Positions 34,875 to 44,947 of a DNA stretch of 64,000 bases are shown here, piece after piece; position 1 is the first letter of the stretch, and each line of letters starts with the position of its first letter. Made by a program: the position numbers and the translations under genes. Source of the stretch: Eupeodes corollae (lineage: Eukaryota; Arthropoda; Insecta; Diptera; Syrphidae); assembly GCF_945859685.1 (NCBI RefSeq), contig NC_079147.1, forward strand, positions 191,811,174 to 191,875,173, written 5' to 3'. The notes beneath the pieces were generated by a model. The model was not told where the DNA came from and did no database searches. It saw nothing but the letters and a program-made list of their open reading frames with translations.

Positions 34875-35625
34875 CTGAAATACGGCCCAGAATTTATAGG
34901 AACCCTCGGTTATTACAAAATCATAGTAACCTTTAAGGGGGTCACCCTTAATGTAGCGTCCTTCCGCAATTGCGGTCGATGATGACGAAGAGGATGTTGG
35001 CGTGGATGTGAATGAGGATGTTGATGTAGATGCGGAGGATGAATCTGTTCCCGAATCTGATTCAGTAATTTGGAAGTCGGAATTATCTTCCTCCATGTTG
35101 TATGTTGACTCCTTGCTGTCATTAACAGTCTCTTTCAACCATGAACGACGTGAACGGTATTCTTCCTTTTCCTGCCACGTATCCTGTTGCTGTTGCTCTT
35201 GTTGTTCATCATCATCTTCTCTTTGTTGTTGTTGTTGTTTATGGTCATGTTCCTTTGACGTGGGTACAATAATTGGTACTCTGGTAGTTCTTAGTCTTTT
35301 AGTGTTCATCTTGTTTGTTTTGTTGTTTACAGATTGGTTTGCCGTATTGGGAGCAGTTTGTGTAGATTGGTTCAGGTATTTGTAATCTTCGGGGAATACG
35401 CCTTTGCCTGATGATGTTTTACGATAGTGTTGTTCGACTGTTTTCCATGCCGAATTCATTGCTTGGAAAATATCATAAAATGTTTTGGCTTTTTGAAAGA
35501 AACCCATGAGACTACTTCCAGTTGATTCTTCTTCGTCGTTTTCATTGTTTTCTTTTACCTGTTGGGATGGTCGAGGGTAATTGTTAGGGCGTTGCTGTCC
35601 AAATCGATTACGGTTTCCAGGACGT
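34875..35625 (-). CDS. Host gene, internal exon (low-complexity ectodomain-like part)
   Basis: Exon with a pyrimidine-rich acceptor (TATTTTCAG on the minus strand, intron ending at 35,626) and a donor GTAAGATA starting at 34,874. It encodes about 250 residues. An Arg/Asn/Gln/Pro-rich start (RPGNRNRFGQQRPNNYPRPS) is followed by MGFFQKAKTFYDIFQAMNSA, which could form an amphipathic helix, then a Gln/Glu/Asp-rich run and a Ser/Thr-rich run. The exon ends with a conserved-looking block including GDPLKGYYDFVITEGSYKFW. The 5' phase needs two bases from an upstream exon; the 3' phase is 0 and fits the exon at 15,300-15,635. Well-formed splice sites and biased amino-acid composition argue for a real host gene. 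Function unknown. Confidence 0.7.
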
Positions 35626-35718
35626 CTGAAAATAGAATAAAATATATAATTTGATGAAAATGTATTTTTTCTTTCCACAATTTTATGAAAACTGAATTTC
35701 CAAGGATACATAATGTAC

Positions 35719-35756
35719 TTATGGTTTGGAGTTGGTAGAAAAGGTAGGTAGACAGG
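35719..35756 (-). CDS. Possible upstream exon of the host gene
   Basis: The minus strand reads SPVYLPFLPTPNH in a frame that, after a GTACAT donor at 35,718, leaves two bases (AA) that fit exactly the one-base overhang of the next exon, giving a Lys codon and a 93-bp intron. The acceptor (ACGAAAG) is weak and the donor is not consensus. An in-frame TAA near 35,803 means the exon must start after that point. Supported only by phase and short-intron size. Confidence 0.3.
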
Positions 35757-35989
35757 ACTTTCGTCATAAGTTGATAGATAGGACCCACAGGAAGCAAAAA
35801 ATTAAAATTAAATTGTTTCAAATAGGTTCTTTATTACTAGAAAGTTGATTTATGATGAAAGAAATTCCGCAATCCTAGCGAACTTCTTTTTGAGATTAAT
35901 AGCTAAAAGTATTTGTTTGAAAAACATTCAGAAGTTCATATGTTGTTATTTTGGCCGTTTCCAAAGTACCTTAAGAAAAGTTAATATAG

Positions 35990-36760
35990 ACATGTTTCGG
36001 GTTTTTCAATAAGAGCCCTAGAAAAGTTTTTTTTAAATAAAACAAAAACGGTTTTGGATATCTATGAAATTCTTTATTCATTTGAAAGTACGTTCGATGC
36101 CATTATGAATGGAAATCGTTTTTTTTTGTTTGGCCACCACGGCACGCTCAAAAATCCAGACGCTGAACCCAATTTCGACAATTTTCGAGCATAAATCGGA
36201 CTATACTGCTGCAATTTTACGTTCAATGTTCGTGCGAAGTTAATCAATCGTTGCTAGATTGTTGACATTGACCATAGACTTGACGTAGCCCAACAGGAAA
36301 TAGTCTAAAGACGTTAAACAACACGACCGGGCGGCCAAGCGACTGAACCATTTCGTGAGATAACACGTTTCCCAAACTTAGTTTCCCATAAATTGATTGT
36401 GCGCCGCGGCGTCGTCCTATTAAGTCTATATCATCCAATTGCGGCCAAAAATATTTCGGTATTGAACAGTAGCGATCCCCATTCACAGTAACGTGCCGGT
36501 CTTGATCATCACTGAAGAAGTACAAACCAAACCATAATTCTTTCGGGATGCAATGATGACTTATAGTAGTATCCGTAGGATTGAAGCCATTCAGCCAGAA
36601 ATGAGCCTCATCGCTGAAAATGATTTTTCTATGAAAATCCGAATCATTTTCAAGTTGATACTAAGCCCAATTTACGAACATACGACGCTTCTGGTTGTCA
36701 AGCGGCTTCAGTTTTTGCGTCAATTTAATTATGTCAGGACTTTTTTGAGAATGTGAGAAG
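35990..36760 (-). mobile_element. Mariner-like transposase fragment
   Basis: The minus strand from about 36,720 reads LTQKLKPLDNQKRRMFVNWA, NDSDFHRKIIFSDEAHFWLN (with the first catalytic Asp, about 36,660-36,600), DRHVTVNGDRYCSIPKYFWP (about 36,503-36,444) and, further on, TNIERKIAAV. The catalytic QQDGA and PPRSCDLTPLD blocks are replaced by frame-shifted sequence. The low-coordinate end carries a GGGTTTTTCAATAAGAGCCC segment (36,000-36,019) that may be the terminal repeat. Related to the element at 10,560-11,345. Confidence 0.75.
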
Positions 36761-36829
36761 ATTTGCAGCTGTTGATCTTTTTCTCACGAGCACATGAGTT
36801 GCTATTCGCAAATGAGATTGTTACAAAAA

Positions 36830-37390
36830 TGCTACACTCTCACAAGCAAATAATTCGTTTATGATTTCGAAAAAGTTTTGCAATCGGCTTGCAGTTTGTA
36901 ATTTCTGTCTTAGCACCTTTCTCGAATATTGGTGTAAGAAATATCTTCTTTCGGAAATCAGACAATATTTCTGTTTCTGAGAATAGTTTAAAATATTAAA
37001 TCAAATGTTCAACTAAAGTATTTCTACACTTATTTAATACAATCGAGGGAATACTATTGGGACCCTCTGAGCAGTCAACGTTCATCATGGACTGAAGATC
37101 AAGAACCCTACTTTTTAGCACAAGAATATGACTACAGCTGTTTTGAGAAAAGGGATAAAGATATACCCCTTTTCTCAAAACAGAATACTTCATTAACTAC
37201 TTCAAGTCTTTTAATAAATGACTTACGGAAATAGGTTGCGAAAGCTTTACAAATATCAACAGTTTATCTAATGAAAGGTTATTGTAAGTTAAGTTAACTG
37301 GAAAACCAGCATCTTTAAGTTGACAAGTTTCATAAATTATTTTATTATTTATATCAGTATACTCTATAACAATAATGTGCAAAATAAGAA
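36830..37390 (-). mobile_element. LINE reverse-transcriptase N-terminal fragment
   Basis: The minus strand reads SEGPNSIPSIVLNKCRNTLV (37,069-37,010), the KSxGPDGIPxxxLK block at the start of LINE reverse transcriptase, then LFSETEILSDF and TPIFEKGAKTEITNCKPIA (about 36,925-36,870), the xPIFKKGxxxxxxNYRPIS block. An acidic upstream linker also appears. Badly decayed. Distinct from copies A-D. Confidence 0.65.
37138..37183. other. Perfect 17-bp inverted repeat (hairpin)
   Basis: CTGTTTTGAGAAAAGGG (37,138-37,154) pairs with CCCTTTTCTCAAAACAG (37,167-37,183) across a 12-nt spacer. It sits inside the LINE fragment and probably arose by local inverted duplication. Confidence 0.8.
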
Positions 37391-38277
37391 AGTGTCTTTA
37401 ACTCATTAAATAGTTCAATATAAAATGAGAAGTTAGTTGGAGACAAAAATAATGTTGAAAACGGGTATTTTTGAAAGTTGAGCAAATTGTTAAAATTTAA
37501 GTTTGGATTCGAAAAAAAGGGATTTTAAACATCCCTGTAAACTTGGAACTCCTGGCATAAAATTTTTGTGCTAGAAAAGCTCCTTAGATTCAGACAAATC
37601 TATAAAATTCTCATTTAAATCAATAGCACGGTTGGTATAATTCAATTTTTAAACATTTACTTATGCAAACATCGGCAGCAGCTAAGGCTTAATAATGGCC
37701 CATCCGCTAAATCTAATTTTTTTAATTTTATTTCAAACATTTCGGCCAGTTAGATTAGACGTTCTAGGTGGCCAATTGAACGGTCCCAAATTCATCTCTC
37801 AATTGGTCCATTGATTAGCGTCCTGTGTGCATGTGCCGATGTACAGTGGTTCAGAGGGGGGCATAATTCTTTAAAATTTAAACCAGCCAACCGATTTGAA
37901 TGAAATCTTTAAACATGTTTAGGTTCACCTAAAAAAATAAGGGGTATATTCTTTAAAAAAGTTGTCCTTCACGTAGATTTATAAAATTCTTCTATACACA
38001 TTTTTCTCTGCGCCCTCTTTTTTTAGTGCCTTTTTCAAAATCATAATTGATTTCTGGGCTAAGTAAACGATAAAAGTTGGCGTTCAAAATATACACACAA
38101 AAATAAAAATTCGATGTATGTACCACGCCCACTTTTGAGGGTAAGCAGACTAACAGACTTTCTTTCCACATAAAGTAATACATACATATTCTTTGCATTG
38201 CATATGGGTCTTAAGTCACCAATTGGGTGCATTTAAAGGTTATTAGTAGGTAATTGTTTTTGTATAGTACAGGGCTA
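37391..38277. other. Spacer, nothing recognised
   Basis: AT-rich. A GC-richer patch at 37,735-37,860 has no recognisable product. Confidence 0.35.
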
Positions 38278-38721
38278 TCCATTTTGCGGTTTTAAAAGTA
38301 AACGTAAATAAAACCCATATAAAATATTTTTTTTCATTATATTTCTTTTTTATTATAAATTTTGAAAATTGACATAATGTGTGAAATACTATATCATTTC
38401 AATGACCACAACGCAAGTTGTTGCAAGCCTTGATTTCAATACGGCCTTTTGCGTAGCCCCATAAAAAAAGTCCAGTGGTGTCAAATCGCATGATCTTGGT
38501 GGCCAGTTGATATCGCCACGACGAGAAATTACGCGACCAGGAAATGTCTCTTACAATAAAACCATATTCGCTCTAGTGTGGCTCTTGTGTGCCACGTGGG
38601 AAAGAAAATTTTATTCGAAAAATCGTGGTGTTATGCGTTCTGTGATAAAGAAAAATATTTTAACAACTTTGTTTGACTGATGTCGAATTCCAGCCCTATA
38701 CTTTTGAAACCGCAAAATGGT
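38278..38721 (-). mobile_element. 444-bp mariner-like deletion derivative with TIRs and TA duplication
   Basis: CCATTTTGCGGTTT starts a terminal repeat at 38,279-38,300 that matches, inverted and with one mismatch in 22, the sequence at 38,699-38,720. TA dinucleotides flank at 38,276-38,277 and 38,722-38,723, the target duplication of Tc1/mariner elements. Between the repeats the minus strand keeps only the transposase C-terminal end, with TTGLFLWGYAKGRIEIKA (about 38,473-38,420), next to what looks like 5' untranslated sequence. It is therefore an internally deleted, non-autonomous copy. Confidence 0.8.
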
Positions 38722-38969
38722 TAACTCGTTACTTAATGGTTTCAAGTAAAGTATGATATGAAGAAGGACTAGGGACTTCAAAAATAAAAATAATCTTTTT
38801 TGAAAAATGTTTGTTTTTTTGCTTCAAAATCACTGAATTTCCGTTTTGTCAAAATTGGAGCTCAAAATTGTATGTTTTCAAACTGAGTTTAAAAGAAAAA
38901 CCCCGATCCTAATGCTTCAATTATTATTAAATTCTAAACTACAAAATGTCGAAAAACTAAATATCTATG
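38722..38969. other. Spacer, nothing recognised
   Basis: AT-rich, no feature. Confidence 0.3.
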
Positions 38970-39410
38970 AGTCAGTAAAATGATTTTTGTCCGCCTGATT
39001 TCTGAAACACACTGCTCCGTCTTTTTGAATGAATCCACATACCATGCATGCCAAATTTTTCCATTTTGCGCAAAAAAAAAATTGTGATCATCGCACCGAA
39101 ATTCTCAGCATCCACAGTAACGTTGCGATTCGAATCATTTTTTTTAAAAACACAGCCTATTATATTACTTAACCGTGACCTTTTCTTGATGCATTGGTAG
39201 CTCTTGTTGTTTTTCTTGCAAATATGGCAGTTTCGTTTGTTCACGTACATACCCATATCCAAATGAGCTTCGTCGCTGAACACAATTTTTCGATAAAAAA
39301 GTGCATCTTCGGCCAACTTTTCAAGAGCCCATTCTTCAAAAATTCAACGTTGTGTAAGATCGTCTAGCTTGATTTCTTGAACCAGCTATAGTTTGAAAGG
39401 CTTCACTCGT
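38970..39410 (-). mobile_element. Mariner-like transposase fragment (catalytic N-half)
   Basis: The minus strand reads LAEDALFYRKIVFSDEAHLD (about 39,320-39,260; first catalytic Asp), YVNKRNCHICKKN, NDSNRNVTVDAENFGAMITI, and KFGMHGMWIHSKRRSS, where relatives have GMWIQQDGA. The second catalytic Asp is thus lost. It is preceded by a decayed block near 39,390-39,330. The C-terminal part expected next is not adjacent. Confidence 0.75.
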
Positions 39411-39679
39411 AATCAGAGGCCCAATTGTTGTTTGTTTTAAGGGAGTTCAGAGACTTAAGAAATAGTGACTCACAATAAGAAGCGTTGTTAAGTTTTCAAA
39501 ACCAGTGTTGCTTAAAACAAAATAGCAATAAAATCATCTATTAAAAATTTTGTGTTTTTGAAAAAATTCGAAACTTATATCTTTTTTCATTTAAAGTAAG
39601 CCATTTTCCGTTTAACGTTAGGGAAACATGCTTTCACAGGAACGTCTAAATCCTCTTGAGCTTCAATTCAAAAAAAACT
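39411..39679. other. Spacer, nothing recognised
   Basis: AT-rich, no feature. Confidence 0.3.
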
Positions 39680-41155
39680 GAAGAATACTGACATACACAA
39701 ATCAGCTGGACCGCATAGTATTCCCCCTATTGTTCTGAAGAGTTGTTCTTCAACGCTGGCAAAATCTTTGCGTAAGCTTTTTTATCTGTCTCTTTCCGAG
39801 CGGATGGAACACAGCATTTGTACAGCCTGTCCCTAAAAAAGTAAAATCATCTATTGTCCAATAGCACTTACATCCCTTCTTTCCAAAGCCATGGAAGCGC
39901 TAATTAATGATCTGCTTAAGAAATGTCTTGAAGAACGGAAGATTCTTAATAACCGAGAGTATGGCTTTTGTAGCAATAGGTCCACTGGTGATCTCATGGC
40001 TTTCCTCACCAAACAACGGAACAAATCTTTTTCATCGTTTTGGAGAAAGTAAGATTATTGCACTCTCTTATCAAAAATGCGTGCTTTTGATATTGACGAA
40101 TCGCTTTTCCGTTAGATTAGAAAAAAGTTCTATTGGATGTTTTCAAGTCTCAGATTCATAAAATAAATGCTGGTGTCCCCCAGGGCTCCGTTTTGACTTC
40201 GAATCTCTTCCTCAAATTTATAAATGATCTTTAGTCTGCCACTTCTAATCCATTAAACTGGTTTTGCTTATGACAATACCCTCAGCTTTTCATATTGTTT
40301 CTAAATTCACATCCTTGTCCTTCGGATGTGTACTACTAACGGAAACGTATGATAAGCTAATTACATTCTGAATCAAAAACCGTCTAAAATTTAATGCTTT
40401 GAAAATTTAATGCTGTCTTCTGTCGTAAAAGCGTAACCCATCCGATGCCGCTATCCATCAGCGGCACTTGCATCCAGAAAACTAGTCAACTTTCAGTACT
40501 CGGTATTCGTATCACAGATCACCTCCTTTGGAATGATCACTAATTCGATATTGCCAAAAATGCTTTTAGGTGCTTAGGATTTCTTCGACAGTGCAAGGAA
40601 TTTTTCTTACAAAGTCTTCATTCATCCAAAACCTGAATATAACTTCCATATTTGGTCAGGTGTCCCTAAAACAAGTTCAAGTATTTTAGACAAGATCCAA
40701 AAAGAGCTTTGAAAATGATAGGCGATAGATCTATAACGGAAACAATTACGTCACTCGAACACCGCCGCAATGTTTCATGCCTTTTGTTGTTCTACTGATA
40801 TTTTTATAAACAGTGTTCTGTCGAACTAGCCAGTTGCATTCCCCCCTCAAACAATTCAGCCGTAATACTCATACTTCAAAGAATGAACATCAGTTTAACC
40901 TTAAGGTCAATTTCGGACATATTATCAAGCATAGAGATTCCTTTTTTAACCGCACATCGAGAATGTGGATACTTTACCCACCTCTGTTTTTTCCTATCAT
41001 TTTGATATTCAAACTTTAAGACTAATGTGCATCGGTATCTTCTCTTTAATCCTTCCCTATTTTCCTAAAGTTTGCACTTTGTTAAACCTTTAAACATGTA
41101 TAGTATTTTTAATGGTATTAATAACCCCTTGAGTGCCCGTTAGTTATACAAAAAA
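39680..41155 (+). mobile_element. CR1/Jockey-like LINE, copy D
   Basis: Plus-strand copy of the A-C family: DxHKSAGP-type start near 39,693 (broken), PSGWNTAFVQPVPKK (about 39,796-39,840), FHRFGESKIIAL (about 40,028-40,063), an NAGVPQGSVLTS-type block (about 40,166-40,200), and a C-terminal region with a FFNRTSRMW block (about 40,943-40,969). It ends with GGTATTAATAACCCCTT (41,116-41,132) plus a short A-rich tail. Many frameshifts. It differs from A and B at the GGTGATCTCATGGC site, where it keeps the ancestral-looking sequence. Confidence 0.8.
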
Positions 41156-42994
41156 ACTAACCGAAAAAATTGACTCGAATTAAAAATCAAATTCAATTTT
41201 CCTATTTAAACTTTTATTTCTTTCCTTAATTTTATATTTTTAACTTAAAAGATTATATGGTTTGAATTTTATCAAAACTTTCTAACATTTTTGTTTCCTA
41301 CTAAAAACATAAAAAAAATTCAAATGTTTCAAAAGCATATCACACAAAGCTGTGTACTGTGTGTTGCATTACGTATGCTTTATTGAGCTCCATTAAACTC
41401 CTGACAATTCCCATTTCTATTAACACATCACACACACCACGAAGTTTTGTTACATTTTATTCCTTTTCCTCATCGTCGTCGTCGTTGTTTTCGTCGTCCT
41501 GAATGACATGATGGTGTAGTGTATGCTCTTTACACCGTAGGAAATATGTATATTATAAAACACTGACATTCATTGCATATGCAACGACAAGGATGTTTTA
41601 TTTTGTGTATCCTTTTTATTTTCTCTTGAATTGTGCGGGTTGATCCCTTTCAATTTTGTATATGTATGTATAACAAAACCAAACTATTTCACTGATGGTA
41701 TTTCCATATAGCGAAGAAGATCTAGATGCTTCGTTTCGCAGTACTGACAGTGCCAGGATGTTTATTGTAAACTTAGTGTGACACAATGTGGTAAAGTAGC
41801 TACCTACGAGTTTGAGTAGAGTTGAAAATACTATTGTGCGAAATGCTTTTGCAGTTGCTTAAAATAACATTTATTCCCTCCTAGAATAAGAACAAAAACC
41901 GGGAACAGCGCCAAAAATAGAATACATACGACCGACGTGACATACGAAGAAATCCCGGCCCCGACCCGATACCAAAAAAAAGGAGTAACCCTACATTAGT
42001 TACACCATGTGTGGCTGGGATGTTTCCTCATCCTATAGCTCATAATGTCTGCTTGGTTTTGGTATGGTCTGGTAATTGGGAAAGCAAGGATCTCCTGATG
42101 AATGTGTTATTCCCTTAACAAATTATATGCACGTACATATACGAGTATGTGCAGGAAAGCGAGAAATTTCCTTCAATCATTTGAATTCGCAACATTTGTA
42201 ACAGAAAACGAGTAAAATACGGCAGGCAACATAAAGTTTATAAGTTGCCGTTTGGCAATAAAAGCTTGCAACTCGTAGTTAATAGTCAATGAAACTTACT
42301 TTTTGGCAAAATAAATTTACACAGTAAGGGATTACAAACTTCATCAAAAAATCCCCAAAAAACATATAAATTAGACATTTTGGATAATATTTTACATATG
42401 GAGAACTTTTTAAGGAGTTTCCAAGAATATAATATGCAAAGGTAAGGAAACATTTAACAAGAAAGTTCTCATAGTCTAATTTTACTTGAAATTTTAGACG
42501 GAAAGTCAAAACTTGACACACCAATGATGAAATCATTAAATTGGCAATGTATAAGTCCATGACTCTTTATTTTACTTTTAAAAAATCACTTTGGCAAGCC
42601 TAGTGGGAGCTACAATTTTGAATACAACGCAATTTTCGCAGCTGTCACATTTAATTCTTTAATTTTTTCACATTTGACAAGAACAAACTAAACTATCAAA
42701 ATATAGAACGATACACAATTGAACTTGAAGTTGTTAAAATTTATTGTCAAAATGTCCGACAGTCTTGCAGTTAGTTAAAAAACTGAAACACTTGAAGTAA
42801 AACTGGTGGAAAAATCAAAGGTTTTGGGAAAAGATAGTGATGTGAGAAATCATAAACCTGAACGACGCTCAAGAATAACTGTGAACATTGCATAGATAGG
42901 ATGTAGTGTTGACAAAGTTTGTCTACTTCTTGTCGATTTTCGGAGTTAGACATGTAGCAAACACTGCGTTATTTTGCATAAGGACTTAAGGTCT
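41156..42994. other. Spacer left of the LTR element
   Basis: AT-rich. A CGTCGTCGTCGT-type patch lies at about 41,472-41,500 and a short open patch at 41,885-41,990; neither has convincing splice or coding evidence. Confidence 0.35.
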
Positions 42995-42999
42995 AAAGT
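42995..42999 (+). repeat. 5-bp target-site duplication, left (AAAGT)
   Basis: AAAGT immediately precedes the 5' LTR and is repeated at 47,722-47,726 right after the 3' LTR. Confidence 0.9.
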
Positions 43000-43181
43000 T
43001 GTTGTATACTTATACTTATACTATGATGCTATATATAAACCTGTATATAACCTAGTTAAGTATATACCTATTGTCATTATAGTTAGTAAGATTTAGACCT
43101 TCATCGAATAAAGACCTTTCTTCTATACCCAGTATACTTAAACTAGTCTTTTAATATTGAACTATATATATAGATAAAACA
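43000..43181 (+). repeat. 5' LTR (182 bp)
   Basis: Starts TGTTGTATACTTATAC and ends AGATAAAACA. Identical over its full length to 47,540-47,721. A polyadenylation signal AATAAA lies at 43,107-43,112 within it. Unusually short for a gypsy LTR, and AT-rich. Confidence 0.97.
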
Positions 43182-43195
43182 TGGTGTCAGATGTG
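43182..43195 (+). promoter_or_regulatory. Primer-binding site
   Basis: TGGTGTCAGATGTG follows the 5' LTR directly. The first ten bases look complementary to the 3' end (with CCA) of a tRNA-Leu as I remember it. The tRNA identity is an inference. Confidence 0.65.
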
Positions 43196-43252
43196 TTAAT
43201 ATTTAATTCAATTAGATAATGTATTTTCTTTGTCGATCTGTAACATAAAATT

Positions 43253-43277
43253 AAAAAAAAAAAAAAAAAAAAAAAAA
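43253..43277 (+). repeat. Poly(A) run of 25 directly before the gag start
   Basis: An uninterrupted A tract ends with the A of the gag ATG codon at 43,277. Such a tract in the leader is prone to slippage, so its length may vary between copies or be a sequencing artefact. Confidence 0.85.
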
Positions 43278-44947
43278 TGACCGACCCGCCAAAACCAACC
43301 GCAAACATGTATGCAATTGTGAATAATATTACGGCATCCATTTCACCACTCAACCTTAAATCCACGAATCTACCATCCACGTGGAAGAATTGGCTAAACC
43401 AATTTAAAATTTTTCTTCGAGCATCTAATCTGGAGGACCAAGGCGATAAACGAAAAGTCGCACTACTACTTCACTACATGGGGCCAGATTCTTTGGAAAT
43501 CTTCAATTCCTTCAACGAGAACCTAGACGTCGTGAAGTATGACAAATTAATTGAGAAACTGGAAGCCTACTTTCTTCCCAAAGTCAACATCGTCATGGAG
43601 CGTCATAAATTCTTCACAAGGTCACAAAAAGATGGTGAGTCAATCGACGAATATATCACAGTCTTAAAAAATCTGAGTCTGACATGTGATTTTAAAGATC
43701 TAAGGGAGGATTTACTCCGTGATATTTTCGTATGTGGGTTAAATAATAATTTTTCAAGCATCAAAGAAAGATTATTAAATGAAGGTGGCATAAAATTCGA
43801 CAGAGCCATCGACATTGCAAAAACGATGGAAGCAACAAAAGGGCAAGCTCAACAGTTGCAGCTAGCAAGTAGCAACAACAGCAACAACGTTATCGCCGCT
43901 ATTCACCGTTCAACGTCAAAGTCACAAAATCACCATCACAATAATAATTCGGCTTCGTCGCTCTCCAACAAAAATAATATACACTCTTCACACAACAGCC
44001 GATCGTCATCATATGTACCAAGCCATCAAGTACATAACAATAAACAAAAGAGTTCATCGGCATATGAAAAGCGCTGCTACAAGTGCGGAGAAATACATAG
44101 AAGTAAATGCCCAGCTCTGGGAGTGAGGTGCAACAACTGTAAAAGAATGAACCATTTCGCTAAAATGTGCAAAAACAAAAAAGCATACATAAGAAATGTC
44201 GACGTCTCTTCTGATTATGATGAGCTTTCGGACGACACAGCCCAGTTATTTATTGGGATGGTGCACATACAACAAGCTTATGCAGTTTCGTCGTCATCAG
44301 AGCAAGTAGATCGATGGATAGTGCCTATTCACATCAACGGTACATCTGTGCAATGTCAAATAGACACAGGTGCACAAGCAAATATAATTTCAAAGCAGCT
44401 GTTCGAAAAAATTTGCAGTGGAGTTAAAGTAATGAAGTCATCCACAAAAATCATGACATTCAGCAGAGAAGTTCTTCCAGTCATTGGGTATTGCAACTTA
44501 AATTGTCAACACAGAGGTCATCACTACAAAATTCTTTTTTACGTGCTGAATTTAAAGTGTCAAGCTATTATTGGTCTTCAGTCGTCTATTAAACTTAATT
44601 TAATCAAAAAGGTAGATGAAATTAAAAATTTAAATTCTTGTAATACTAATTTTGATTCAAAAGATTATATTTCTAAATTAAGTAATGATTCTATTTATTC
44701 TAAAATATTTTCTAAATTCAGTGATGTGTTTCAAGGGTTAGGTTTACTAAAAAATGAGTGTCATTTACAAATCAATCCCGCCGTAATTCCAGTGATAGAC
44801 TGTCCGCGAAAAATTCCATTTAGTTTATTAGATTCCCTTAAAGAAGAGCTTTTAAGAATGACGAAATTGAATGTCATAGTCAGGGTCGATGAGCCAACTG
44901 ATTGGGTTAGTTCAATTGTTCAATTGTCTCGATCCCAGAAATCTTAA
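43277..44947 (+). pseudogene. Gag-protease and start of reverse transcriptase (frame broken)
   Basis: A 556-codon frame beginning ATG after the A tract. Residues 1-230 are Gag-like (helical, with KNWLNQFKIFLRASNLEDQ). A Ser/Asn/His-rich linker follows. Two zinc knuckles come next: CYKCGEIHRSKC, first Cys at residue 267, which is irregular, and CNNCKRMNHFAKMC at 285-298, a regular CX2CX4HX4C. An aspartic protease has QIDTGAQANII with the catalytic Asp at residue 363. From about residue 509 (CPRKIPFSLL) the N-terminal RT region begins, but the frame runs into a stop at 44,947 because of a small deletion at about 44,919-44,927. The product would be Gag-protease with an RT stub. Gag forms the particle, and protease would cut it. 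Confidence 0.9.

Noticed and set aside
41461..41520. Acidic minus-strand stretch (DDENNDDDDEEKE) before a stop
   Set aside because: Explained by a CGT/CTT-rich simple repeat; only one weak acceptor and no partner exon.
41885..41990. Plus-strand open patch with THTTDVTYEEIPAPTRYQ-like reading
   Set aside because: Short, no splice support, no family match.
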